Origin: CAIWTU01 sp963815135
GTDB taxonomy: Bacteria; Desulfobacterota; Desulfuromonadia; Geobacterales; Geobacteraceae
Direction: 5' to 3'
NCBI GenBank assembly: GCA_963815135.1
Contig: CAWFFO010000011.1
Location: forward strand, 1-64,000
DNA: 64,000 bases
Shown: positions 52,543-62,897 of the stretch, piece by piece
Layout of the letters: the number at the start of each line of letters is the position of its first letter
Numbering within the stretch: position 1 is the first letter of the stretch
Program-made: the position numbers and the translations under genes
The notes under the pieces: generated by a model
Database searches by the model: none
Told to the model about the DNA's origin: nothing
The model's input: the letters and a program-made list of their open reading frames with translations, nothing else

Positions 52543-53304
52543 ATGTTTAGCAAGAAGGTTACAGTTTTTTTTCAGGCTGAAAGCACGTGCGACCATTACC
52601 GGTTCCTGGAAAAGAACGTCGAATATATTCCTGAAGAAAAAAGCCCGGAAAAACTGAAAGATCTCGATTCGGATCTTGTTATCCTTGACTGTTGCCTTGT
52701 AACCGCCAGATGTGTCGATTTATTAAAAACCATAAAAATGACGCGCCCTTCCATCCCGGTCATCTTCATTACCGACGCCTCTCCCGAAGATCTTGTGATA
52801 GAAGTATTCAAGAACGGCGCGAGGGACTACTTCAAAAAACCGGTCGACGGCAAAGAGCTGCGGAAAACCGTAGACACGATCCTGTGGCTGCGCGGGGAGT
52901 CGGCTGAAAAGAGAAGTTCCCTGGCAATGGTGAACAAGGATGATGTGAGGGAAAAGCTGAGGCTTCCCGCTGATATGCCTGATAATATAGTGCGGGCAAT
53001 TGTTTATGTGGAAAACAATATTCTCAAACCATTGAACCTGGATAAAATCGCCGGCGAAGCATATATGAGCAAGTTTCATTTTTGCCGATTGTTCAAGAAG
53101 TATGTAGGTGTAAGCCCGATGCAGTATGCCATCAACATGCGGCTGAAAAGAGCCATGACTCTTCTGTCGCGAAAAGATATCAGTATTTCCGCAGTCGCAG
53201 TCCAGTCCGGTTTCAGCGATCTCAGTGAATTCTGCCGACAGTTCAAAAGACTTTATGGTTCATCCCCCTCGGCCGTCAGGGAAGCATTCAGGAGCAACAG
53301 TTAG
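52543..53304 (+). CDS. Response regulator with AraC-type output domain
   Basis: 253 residues. The N-terminal receiver has DLVILDCCLV with a candidate phospho-Asp at residue 49, VIFITDASPED and DYFKKPVDGKEL with the conserved Lys-Pro. The C-terminal AraC HTH pair is MSKFHFCRLFKKYVGVSPMQ and SAVAVQSGFSDLSEFCRQFK. The usual acidic pair near the N-terminus is not obvious, so metal binding may be altered. No kinase is adjacent. It may control the following metal-related genes, but nothing in the sequence proves it. Confidence 0.88.
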   Translation: MFSKKVTVFFQAESTCDHYRFLEKNVEYIPEEKSPEKLKDLDSDLVILDCCLVTARCVDLLKTIKMTRPSIPVIFITDASPEDLVIEVFKNGARDYFKKPVDGKELRKTVDTILWLRGESAEKRSSLAMVNKDDVREKLRLPADMPDNIVRAIVYVENNILKPLNLDKIAGEAYMSKFHFCRLFKKYVGVSPMQYAINMRLKRAMTLLSRKDISISAVAVQSGFSDLSEFCRQFKRLYGSSPSAVREAFRSNS

Positions 53305-54190
53305 TCTTAAAACGCGCTCTGATCCCGCAAGGTTGCAGTCTGTGCAACCGGAACCCCTGAATTTATACCTGCTATGTAGACGCAGATGGGTAAATACTGA
53401 AAATTTTGTCACTTTGAGGTGTTTGAAATTTCTGAGGCAAATGTTTTCCAGCCGGGCGCGCGGTTCAACGAAGCAGGCACATTTCGTTATTAAATCCATT
53501 CCTGATCCAGGAAATCAAATAATACGCCCCTCATTTTACACCGGTTTGTATCATACTCTTCGGATCGCCAGGAGATATTTGCTGAAATCCCGCCAGATTC
53601 CATTATTTCTCAATATAGCAATATTCTCCAAAAAAACAGCAATAATCCCGAAGTATGTTTGTAAATTTCTGCTTTAATTAAGTCACATCGTATTTGTTGG
53701 CTCCCACTCGGAAAACTCTTACGCTGGAAATCAGGTTTAATCAAGTAAATCAGGCTTATATCACTATAAGGACAGATTAAAATAACAAAAAAATAATTAT
53801 GAAGTTATTCATTTTGGTGTTTTGGATCATGAAAATAATAATTTCTATGATCTCCCGTTTTCTCTTACCTGAATTTGCCTTGGCCCGGATGGAAGTAATA
53901 ACTACATAGTACATAAGACAGGCAATTTGATATCCGATCATTGGGGATGATGTCCAGGTAATCCCACTTGGTGATTACCTGGATCAACGCAGCGCCGATT
54001 TAGTTCTGACCACCAGACACAGTAACTGTAGCTGCACGGAGCTGGATAATGCGGATGACGCAGTAGCTGCAATAAAAACGGAGGTGATGCGGAAAGTTAG
54101 AAGTTGAAGAAATACGAAGAATTCAAAAAATCAAAGTGGTTCAGCCTGATGTCTACAGCAATGTACGCGAATTGCGAGAAAGGAGAAAAC
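53305..54190. other. Long upstream region of the multicopper oxidase gene
   Basis: About 890 bp without a supported gene. TCCAGGTAATC (53953-53963) and GATTACCTGGA (53973-53983) form a perfect 11-bp inverted repeat, 208 bp upstream of the oxidase start. It has no T tract, so an operator or leader structure is more likely than a terminator. Frames in 53225-53677 look like shadows. Confidence 0.5.
53953..53983. promoter_or_regulatory. Perfect inverted repeat upstream of multicopper oxidase 1
   Basis: TCCAGGTAATC and its exact inverse GATTACCTGGA are separated by 9 bp. The symmetry suits a dimeric regulator, for example one for metal response. No binding protein can be named. Confidence 0.45.
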
Positions 54191-56658
54191 ATGTCTAGAA
54201 AATTTCCAAGAGAACAACTACGTTCAAGTTTAGCTATTCTGGTCTTTATGTTTTGCTTCATGCTGGTAACCAGCGCTTCGGCAAGCTATTTTGTCGATCA
54301 GACCGCGTTGGATGGGAACACCCTGTTCGGCGATTACGCGTTTAAGACCCCGTTACCCGTTTTCGGGCCCGGTTACAATGCGGCCCTCCCCAGGGTAAAC
54401 GCGGTCCTTCATCCATTTCTCACCGTCAAGATGAAAGAGTTCGATCAGCAGGTTCTGCCGGCTTCACTTGGTTTTGGCAAAGCCCGCCTCTGGGGCTATG
54501 AAATATCAGATTCGATCACCGGAAAGCTCCTGGCACCCGCACTCTGGCCCGGTGTTACTGTCGAAACAGAGAGATATTTACCGACGACGGTAACATATGT
54601 AAACCAGCTGCCGAGCTTTGATCCGAACAATCCCAACGGGCCGGGGCTTGCCCAGGGGCTCATTTCCGTCGACCCGACGATCCATTGGGCCAATCCGCTC
54701 TCTCCGGTAACTCCGGTTCGTTTTCCGGCCTCGATGGAAGATGCCATGAAGGAAAACCCCTGCATGGATAACCCCAATGGGACTATTGCAGGATACGCCT
54801 GCAATCAGCCTTTCATCGGACCCGAACCAGCCGTTCCCCATCTTCATGGGGCTGAGATCGTATCATATTATGACGGAGGCCCGGATGCCTGGTTTACGCC
54901 GAATGGTCTTCAAGGTGCAGGCTATTCGACGTTCAACGCTCTTTTCGGAGGTGCAAAGGGCACTGGCTACACCGGCGGAATAGCGGGTTCTCGTGTCTTT
55001 TCGCTTCTCCTCTCGAAACTGCCTTTTGCCAAGCCCGGTCCCGGCAAAGCAACCTACATCTATGATAACTCTCAAGAGCCAGGAACAATATGGTTTCACG
55101 ACCATGGTCTGGGTATAACGCGCACCAACGTTTACAGCGGACTCGAGGCATTTTACTTCATTCGCGACAAGAAGGATGAGCCGCACAAATTACCCAGTGG
55201 ACCTTACGAGATCGAGATGGCCATCCAGGACCGCCAGTTCGACACCAACGGCCAGCTCTACTTCCCCGACGGCTACAACAATGGTTCCAAGCTGTCGATC
55301 TGCGGTACCGGTTCTCCCGGCGATCCATGCCTCAACGGTCAGCCTCCTAATCCTTTCATTCATCCTTTCTGGATACCCGAGTTCATCGGGGACGTCGCGG
55401 TCGTGAACGGCGCGCCATGGCCGGTTCTGAAGGTCGAGCCCAGGCGCTACCTCTTCCGCCTGCTCGACGGTGCGAATGCGCGCATGTGGAACATGACGTT
55501 CGGGGACAAGACCGCCGGCGAGAACCTGCCTCCCGTTTACGTGGTCGGGGATGACGACAACTACCTTGATGCTCCCGTTCAGGTGCCGAACGTCTTCATC
55601 GCCCCGGGCCAGAGATCATACGTTATCGTCGATTTCTCCAAGGTACCTTTCGGCAGCAACGTTACGCTTACGAACGATGCGCCTATTCCTTTCCCTTCGG
55701 GGCTTTCCCCGGTTGACTACACGGATCCCTCCACGGGTTTGCCCGTTCCGGCTGATCAGCCGCAGATGCACTATGTGATGCAATTCCAGGTTTCAGTACC
55801 GCTTAAGGGCCGACATGACAACAGCTGCGACCCTGCCGTCGGGTGCAAGCGTCCGACAAACGTGGTCAGCCTGGCTAAAGTCACCTCTAGCGGAAAGAAG
55901 GTCGACAAAAAGCGGGAACTTATTCTGAAAGAATTCGAAGGAACCGGGCAGTACGGCGATCCCGGCGGTCCGGCTGTGGTCCTGGTCCAGAACACCAAAT
56001 GGGACGGACTGCTTTCTCCCGGCATCGGTCCGGACTTCCCGACCGACGGCATGAGCGAATTGCCGCAGGTGGGTTCGATCGAGGAATGGGATATCATCAA
56101 CCTGACCATGGATGCACACCCGATGCACACTCACCTGACCCAGTTCCAGATCCTGAACAGGCAGTCTTTCGATACGAATGGTTACATAGGAAATCCGGAT
56201 ACCAACATTCCCGGAGCCTGGGCTCAGGCCTTCTTTCCAAACGGTCTGAACAATGATCCGATATGTGCCGGCAAGACCGAAGTGAATCCGGACCAGGCGG
56301 CCTTCAACCCCTGTCCCGGCTATGGTCCGCCGTTGCCGTACAATACCCCTAATGCCGATGGCGCCATTGGCGGAAACCCGGCGATCGGACCTTATCTGGT
56401 CGGAATCCCATTCCTCCGGACGCCTCGGAAGCCGGATGGAGGGACACGGCAGTTGCCAACCCCGGTCAGGTATTGAGACTCCTGGTCCGCTGGACTCCTT
56501 CATCCGTAAAGCAGAAGCCGGGCCAATCCTTCGCAGGGAAGAATCTTTATACATTCGATCCCACCGCCGGTCCCGGTTATGTATGGCACTGCCACATCGT
56601 TGACCATGAAGATAATGAAATGATGCGGCCGTACAGAGTATCGAACGACGCTCAATAA
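54191..56658 (+). CDS. Exported multicopper oxidase 1, one frameshift near the 3' end
   Basis: About 822 residues after repair. The start at 54191 follows AGGAG; a signal peptide (LAILVFMFCFMLVTSASA) follows. Copper ligands in order: HLHGAE, FHDHGLGITR, HPMHTHLTQFQIL and WHCHIVDHEDNEMM, giving type 1, 2 and 3 sites. The frame breaks at 56404-56405; adding one A gives GNPIPPDASEAGW and joins the last 80 residues, which carry the final ligand motif. It resembles the large OmpB-type exported oxidases of Geobacter. Role: Cu(I), Mn(II) or other metal oxidation in the cell envelope (inference). Confidence 0.87.
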
Positions 56659-56722
56659 GAAAGCCGGATTAACAAGAATCTGGGCCAGGCGTCGGGTAGA
56701 ATTTTTACTCCGGCAGACCGAC

Positions 56723-56755
56723 AGAGGGCTGCTCCCGGGAGCGGCCCTCTTTTTT
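56723..56755 (+). terminator. Rho-independent terminator after multicopper oxidase 1
   Basis: AGAGGGCtGCTCCC (56723-56736) and GGGAGCgGCCCTCT (56737-56750) form a 14-pair stem with one G-T type mismatch and almost no loop, followed by a T tract. Confidence 0.85.
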
Positions 56756-56956
56756 CCAATATGGCAAACTTAACGACAGCCCATTCACAAGAAGGGGTGC
56801 ACGGGTTTTAGTCTTGGCCCTGGCCTGGACCCGCGGGTTCCTGTGTCAGTCGTTCTCAATGTGGTGCTCAATTACCGATTCCAGTATGCTTGCTCACGTT
56901 GACACAAGGCCAGGGGGAATTTTCAGGAAAACCAATACCAAATCGGGAGGGAATGA

Positions 56957-57667
56957 ATGACGCGGATAATTACAACCTTTTTTTGCTTTTTTTCACTCTT
57001 TTCGGTCTGCTGGGCCGCAGAGCGGCTTCCAATCAAAAACCAGCAGGACAAAGACAGCTACAGCCTGGGCTATACGTTTGGCCATAATATGAGCAGGCAG
57101 GGTGTCGATCTGAATACTGATGTTCTCTTGCAGGCCATCCGGGACGGACTGGAGCAAAAGCCGCCGGCATTGAGCATAGATGAAATTCGTGAAACCGTAT
57201 ATCGGCTGGACCAAAAGATGAAGATTTCTCAGGAAATGCAAGCAAAGGAATCTGGTTCCAAAAACCTGGAGGAAGGAACAGCATTTCTCGAAAAGAATAA
57301 GAAAAAGGAAGGAGTAAAGACCCTTCCTGATGGTTTGCAGTACAAGGTGCTCGTGGCAGGGAAAGGGGCGATCCCGAAACCAAATGATTTTGTATCCGTT
57401 AATTATCGGGGTAGCCTGATCGACGGGACCCTGTTCGATAGTTCCTACTCTCGTGGAAAGCCGGTGAGTTTGCGTGTTGATGGTGTCATCAAGGGCTGGA
57501 CCGAAGCATTGCAGCACATGAAAACCGGGTCGAAATGGGAAGTTTATGTCCCCCCCAGCCTTGCTTATGGCGCAAAGGGATTTAAACGTATTCCACCAAA
57601 CAGCACACTCATATTCGAAATTGAGCTCTTGTCCATCGGCAAGGAAAAGCAGCCCGAATCTCCATGA
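56957..57667 (+). CDS. Exported FKBP-type peptidyl-prolyl isomerase (Mip/FkpA-like)
   Basis: 236 residues with a signal peptide (IITTFFCFFSLFSVCWAAER). The N-terminal dimerisation domain reads DSYSLGYTFGHNMSRQGVDL, as in Mip and FkpA. A long helix leads to the C-terminal FKBP domain (VSVNYRGSLIDGTLFDSSYS, VIKGWTEALQHMKTGSKWEV, YVPPSLAYG). All core FKBP residues including the tryptophan and tyrosine positions are present. Likely a periplasmic folding helper for the copper oxidases next to it. A decayed copy follows at 57834. Confidence 0.93.
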   Translation: MTRIITTFFCFFSLFSVCWAAERLPIKNQQDKDSYSLGYTFGHNMSRQGVDLNTDVLLQAIRDGLEQKPPALSIDEIRETVYRLDQKMKISQEMQAKESGSKNLEEGTAFLEKNKKKEGVKTLPDGLQYKVLVAGKGAIPKPNDFVSVNYRGSLIDGTLFDSSYSRGKPVSLRVDGVIKGWTEALQHMKTGSKWEVYVPPSLAYGAKGFKRIPPNSTLIFEIELLSIGKEKQPESP

Positions 57668-57833
57668 CAGGGGTAGCGAGCCTCAAGAACTTGCAGGCTT
57701 TCAGGGATGGATGATCTCGCAAAATCCCGAATATCCCTGTAAATGCTGAAGCAGTCTGAATATTGGAATAGGTATAAGATATTGTTGTTCAGCATGATTG
57801 CCACCTCGGAATTAACGGCAGGTGGCACCTGCT

Positions 57834-58304
57834 AAAGAAAAAAATTATTTTATGCATGTTTATAATATTGATCAACGGCGTATGCCGTGCCGGCGAAGGA
57901 ATTCCCTTCTCTGACCAGCAATCCAGGGACAGTTACAAGCATGGGCTATGAGAATGGCGATAACCTGAGGAAGCTGCAAATCCTATAAAATAAAAGGCGT
58001 TTCTGGCAGCGAACTGAAAGAAAACCAGTGTGGGAACTCTGCCGGACGGTACTCAGTACAAGGTATTGCGTAAAGTTCATGCCGCAGTGAGGAACCGTCG
58101 ATATTCCCCGTCAACGGCGGAATCCGCGGCCCGGCTGAGGTGCTGTCTCTGATGAAGGAAGGCTCGAAATGGCAGATCATCATTCCCTCCCGGCTGGCCT
58201 ACGGAAAACGGTCGTACAATCGAATTCCACCCGCCAGTATGCCGATCATCGAGCTTGAATTACTCTCCATAGAAAAAGGAAATTCCGGATGTGGTGTTGC
58301 TTGA
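57834..58304 (+). pseudogene. Decayed copy of the exported FKBP isomerase
   Basis: A degenerate paralogue directly downstream of the intact gene. It shows a signal-like LCMFIILINGVCRAGEG then FSDQQSRDSYKHG and, after a shift, YENGDNLRK. Most of the middle is missing. Later TLPDGTQYKVL and EVLSLMKEGSKWQIIIPS with LAYGKRSYNRIPPASMPI restore the FKBP C-terminus. Deletions and several frame changes show this is true decay and not a base-calling problem. Confidence 0.82.
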
Positions 58305-58668
58305 AGCTTAAAGTGACTCTGCAAATTGGGGTACGGAGGGATATTATACCCGTTCCCCTGGCAAACCATGAGAATTTTCAGAACTCCCTGCCTTTTATCT
58401 CACGTTTTGACAAACCAGACGATGTGACGATTCCATCCTGTGTCTTTATTCTCCGGCTATCTGTAAAATAAGCAATATTCCCGCAAATAAAAGCAATAAA
58501 CACAAAGTATTCAGAGAGCCTTGTGCTTTAATTATCTTAAAGTTTTATACTGGTAAAACTCGGTTCTTCAAATGCGAAAAAGAAGGAGGTAAATGGAATT
58601 TTTGGCGGTAGGGCGGCAAATTTCTAAAACAAAAGTTTTAGTCAACAGTAAAGAGAAAGGAGGTAGTT

Positions 58669-60936
58669 ATGAAATCGCAGGACGAAAATTTATGCGAGAT
58701 AGTGGCGATGGCAGGTTTGGGGCCACCCTTCTGCCGATGCCAGTGCGCATGGCTCGGCACGCAAAATGCGTATGCGTTTTACCAAAGCTCGGGGATTCCG
58801 CTCTTCGGTACGGATCTACGTGGAGTCGGGCCCGGCGGGAATCCCCGTAGCCCTGCCTGATCTGCTCCGGCTCCGATAACGGGGGTGACGCATTACCAGA
58901 TGCTGATCGACCAGTTCCAGGACAAGGGGTCTGCCCCAGCCTCGGACCGACAACCCTGTGGGGCTACAACCCGACCAGCGGTCTGGGCGGCAACATCAAA
59001 CCGACCCACCTTGGGGGGATCATCATCGGCCAGAAAGGAAAACCGATCCAGATCACCTTTCACAACGCGCTTCCTATGTGAATAAGCCCATAATCTGCCG
59101 GTCGACACCACCATACCGGGGGCAAACCAGGCGATCAACCGTACGGCGATACACCTCCATGGCGGCGTGGTCCCCTGGATCAGCGACGGCGGCCCATTCG
59201 ATTGGTTTGACCCATACGGCCGTCACGGTTTGAGCTTTCTGAACAATATGTTGAACCCCATCAGCCTGCCCGGCGCCGCCGAGTACTACTACCCCTGAAC
59301 CAGAGCGCCCGGTTCCTCTGGTATCATGACCATGCCCTGGGCATCACCAGGCTGAATGCATATGCCGGCCTTGCGTCCGCCCTTTTCTTGCGCGACACCT
59401 TCGAGGCGGGCCTGACAAACCAGGGACTTCCCAAACTACATCGAGGCAGGTGGCTAACGAGATCCCGCTGATCTTCCAGGACAAGATATTCGTCGGCCAG
59501 GACATCAAAACCAAGGACCCTCTCTGGAACAGCTGGTGCAGAAGGCTGCAACCACCCCAGGGAGCCTCTGGTATGCCCATACCTACGAAGCGAATAACCC
59601 GATCACCGGAGCGGGCCGCTGGGATCTGGGTAAGGGCAACCAGTCTCCCTGATCCGTCGGCGATTCCCGAATTCTTCGGTGACACCATGCTGGTCAACGG
59701 CACGGTCTTTCCCGAAGCGAAAGTCGAGGCGCGCCGCTACCGGCTGAGACTTCTCAATGCATGCAATGCCAGGTTCCTCAACCTGCAGCTATACGTGGAT
59801 GACGGTAGCCCTGATGGGATCACTTTGAAGCCGGACGGTACTCCCCGTAATAATCCGTTTATGAATGCCGCAACCCAAGATCCCTCTTTTCTGCAGATCG
59901 GTACCGAAGGTGGGTTCCTTGCCCATCCGGTAAAGGTCCCGAGCAACAGCCGTTGACTTTTCTGACGCCTCCCGAATTTCCGGCCACAGGCCAGATCGAC
60001 CCGTCACAGATTCTCAAATCACTGATTGTGGCGCCGGCGGAACGTCCCGACCTGATAGTCGACTTCAGCAACCATAAAGGCGATAGTATCATCCTCTACA
60101 GTGACGCTCCAGCTCCGTTCCCCGGCGGCGACGACCGCAACGATTACTTCCCCGGGTGGAACGTGGGGACCGGTCTCTTCGGAGTCGGCAACCCGGTAAA
60201 TGGCACTGACTAAGCCAGGCTTTGGCCCCAACACCAGGGTCCTGATGCGCTTCAAGGTGGGACCGGCGAAAAGTGAGCGATCCTCAGCTCAAAGATACGA
60301 CACCTCCACGGATCTGACCAGCGGCAATGATCCTTTCTTTGTACCGCGGGAGTTACAATGCCTCCTCCGGGAGTTAAGACTCGCTTCCTGTCCCTCAACG
60401 AGTACTTCGATGCCTACGGCCGGCTGATCCAGGTCTTGGGGAATGCTCAGCAACCCTTCGGGGCTCCTCTCGATGGCTCAGCCACCTATCCGAATTATCC
60501 GCCGACGGGAAATCCCACAGCCGTGGGGGCCACGATGGAGGTTGTCAACGACGGCGATACCGAGGTATGGGAAATATTCAACACGACCGGTGATGTCCAT
60601 CCCATGCACTTCCACCTGGTGAATGTCCAGATAATCAACCGGCAGCTGTTTGATGTTAATGACCTGACCTTCTCTACCTTCATGGGCCCTCCGATTCCGC
60701 CCGAACAGAATGAGTTGGGATGGAAAGAAACGGTGCCCATGTACCCGGGAACGGTTACGAGGGTTATCATGAGGTTCGACCTTTCGCAGGCGCAGATCAG
60801 AACGGCCAAGGGAAAAGTGATTCCGACGCCTCCCAGCCCTCGGACCGGCGACAACGAGTTCGTATGGCACTGCCACATCCTGGAGCACGAAGAGCATGAT
60901 ATGATGCACTCACTGGTAGTCAAAAACAAACACTGA
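58669..60936 (+). pseudogene. Multicopper oxidase 2, heavily frameshifted
   Basis: A second copper oxidase spread over all three frames with at least eight frame changes and several stops. The ligand motifs survive: AIHLHGGVVPWISDGGP (near 59150), LWYHDHALGITRLNAYAG (near 59320), HPMHFHLVNVQIINRQ (near 60600) and WHCHILEHEEHDMMHS (near 60865). ATG at 58669 has a strong ribosome site (AAAGGAGG). Several breaks are repaired by one base in a homopolymer, such as TACCCC near 59295, so part of the damage may be error. It lacks a clear signal peptide. As written it is non-functional. Confidence 0.82.
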
Positions 60937-60997
60937 GATGTGCAGGCTGTGAAATAGGAGTTTTTCCGGTATTCTTCCATGGTGCAAGGGAAATTTT

Positions 60998-61024
60998 CAA
61001 GCCCCGCGGGTTCCGTGGGGCTTG
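60998..61024 (+). terminator. Terminator-like hairpin after multicopper oxidase 2
   Basis: CAAGCCCCGCGG and CCGTGGGGCTTG pair over 12 positions with a 3-base loop, followed by the T-rich CTTTGCTTT. Confidence 0.75.
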
Positions 61025-61110
61025 CTTTGCTTTATGCAGCGGCTATATGTAAGAGATACATGAGTATTCTCGACGGATGACATGCTTCTACACCTTGAGG
61101 TGAGTTTATC

Positions 61111-62583
61111 ATGAAAAAGCGGACTATCGTATTGCTCATGCTGATTGTTGCAGCCGGATTCTTTTTCGCCGGGTACTTGTTCAACAGGCACTTTTCGGCC
61201 GGCATCACCCCTGGTGAGCGCAAAGTCCTGTACTATGCGGATCCAATGAATCCGGGCTACAGATCGGAAAAGCCGGGCCTGGCGCCCTGCGGCATGCGTC
61301 TGGAACCGGTTTATGCCGACAGCCGGCCGGCGACAGAGGGCACAACTGAAGGAATTGCTGCCACGTCATCCAGTGTCGTGCAGGTGAGACCCGGCACGGA
61401 ACAACTGATCGGCATCAAGGTGGAATCAGTGGAAAAGGCCCCCTGGAGCCAGACCATAAGAATGCCGGGGAAGGTCGTTCCCGACGAGAACCGCATCTTC
61501 AAAATAACAGCGTCCACCGACGGGTGGGTGAGAAAAATCTATTCCCCCACCACCGATACCCTGGTCAGAAAGGACGAACTCCTGGCGACTTTTTATGCTC
61601 CGGAATTTTTTTCCGCACTGAAGGCTTATCTCTACGCACTGAAGTCCTTGAACCGGTTCGAGACCAGCGGCAATGAGACCAAAGAGCAGATAGAACTTAC
61701 CAATGCAAATCTAGAAAATTACAAGATCTCGCTGCGCAACCTGGGGATGACCGAACGTCAACTGGATGAAATCCAGCGCACGGGGAAAGGGACCGACAAT
61801 GTCGAGATCAGGGCACCGGCGTCGGGTTTCATACTGAACCGCAATGTCTCCTATGGCCAGCGTTTCGAAAAAGGTCTTGATCTTTACAGCATCGCCGACC
61901 TTTCACGGGTCTGGATTGTTGCCGACATCTACGACAATGCGGCTCTTCTTGCCAGGCCAGGGATGCGGATGAAGGTGTCCTCACCGTATTTGAGGAAGTC
62001 CATTTATGCCAGATTGACGGATGTCCCTCCTAAATTCGACCCCGCAACTAGGACACTCAAACTTCGCCTGACTGCCGATAATCCCGGTAATCGACTGCGG
62101 CCCGACATGTTTGTTGACGTTGAATTCGAAGTGGACATGCCGCCGGCGATTACGGTGCCTATGGATGCAGTGCTCGACTCCGGATTAAAGAAAACGGTTT
62201 TCGTTGACCTGGGCAACGGTTCCTTTGAGCCTCGAAAAGTGGAAACAGGCCGCACTTCAGACGACCGGGTCGAGATAGTCAAAGGGCTCACTGCCGGTGA
62301 ACGGATTGTTGTATCGGGGAATTTTCTTATTGATTCCGAGAGCAGGATGAAAACTGCTACCGCTGCGATGTCCGGGACGGGAAGCATCGATCCTTCATGC
62401 GGGATGATGGTTGATGAAGGTAAGTCGAAATCCGAGGGCTTTACCAGCAACTATAAGGGCAAGACCTACTACTTCTGCTCCATGGAATGCAAGATGAAGT
62501 TCGACAAGGAACCAGCGAAATTTGCTGACAAACCGGCAAAGATGAATTTGATGGAAATGAAGCAAGAAGATATTGAAAAGTGA
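61111..62583 (+). CDS. CusB-like RND efflux adaptor with fused YHS domain
   Basis: A 490-residue periplasmic adaptor of a heavy-metal RND pump. Signal/anchor: KRTIVLLMLIVAAGFFFAGY. A heavy-metal-binding domain follows (YYADPMNPGYRSEKPGLAPC then GMRLEPVY). The adaptor core has ITASTDGWVRKIYSPTTDTL, an alpha hairpin, IRAPASGFILNRNVSYGQRF and FEPRKVETGRTSDDRVEIVK. At the C-terminus (about 430-475) is a YHS-type metal domain: DPSCGMMV, KGKTYYFCSMECKMKFDKEP. That fusion is not standard for CusB and adds a second metal site. The CusA pump and CusC channel are not in the window. Confidence 0.9.
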   Translation: MKKRTIVLLMLIVAAGFFFAGYLFNRHFSAGITPGERKVLYYADPMNPGYRSEKPGLAPCGMRLEPVYADSRPATEGTTEGIAATSSSVVQVRPGTEQLIGIKVESVEKAPWSQTIRMPGKVVPDENRIFKITASTDGWVRKIYSPTTDTLVRKDELLATFYAPEFFSALKAYLYALKSLNRFETSGNETKEQIELTNANLENYKISLRNLGMTERQLDEIQRTGKGTDNVEIRAPASGFILNRNVSYGQRFEKGLDLYSIADLSRVWIVADIYDNAALLARPGMRMKVSSPYLRKSIYARLTDVPPKFDPATRTLKLRLTADNPGNRLRPDMFVDVEFEVDMPPAITVPMDAVLDSGLKKTVFVDLGNGSFEPRKVETGRTSDDRVEIVKGLTAGERIVVSGNFLIDSESRMKTATAAMSGTGSIDPSCGMMVDEGKSKSEGFTSNYKGKTYYFCSMECKMKFDKEPAKFADKPAKMNLMEMKQEDIEK

Positions 62584-62649
62584 CAGTCGTAACCAAGAGA
62601 AACCAGGTAATCAAAATTATTTCCATGTTCTGAAAGTTGATGTAACATG

Positions 62650-62678
62650 CCCTGCGAATACTCGCGGGGTTTTAATTT
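62650..62678 (+). terminator. Rho-independent terminator after the first adaptor
   Basis: CCCTGCGA (62650-62657) and TCGCGGGG (62662-62669) form an 8-bp stem with a 4-base loop, followed by TTTTAATTTT. It separates the two adaptor genes into different units. Confidence 0.75.
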
Positions 62679-62897
62679 TCCGCAAACAAAAGTATGCTAA
62701 TGAAAATGTGAGCCGAAGTTGATGCGTCAAGGAATAAATTGCGATATACTGTCAAACTCAACTTAAGGATATATGACATAAGAGAGGACCTTCCTTTCGC
62801 GAAAAAATCGCTTTCAAGAAACGGGTTGGAATTCGGCTTTTAAAATTGAGGAAAACTGAACTATTTTGTTTATTCTAAGAAAGGTTTTGATCTGTAA

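Noticed and set aside
54104..54190. Upstream extension of multicopper oxidase 1 to an earlier ATG
   Set aside because: The ATG at 54191 has the ribosome site (AGGAG) and places the signal peptide at the N-terminus; the extension would bury it.
58593..58850. Frame with its own strong ribosome site just upstream of multicopper oxidase 2
   Set aside because: It overlaps the oxidase start in another frame and its later part is a shifted reading of the oxidase; a leader peptide is possible but not supported.
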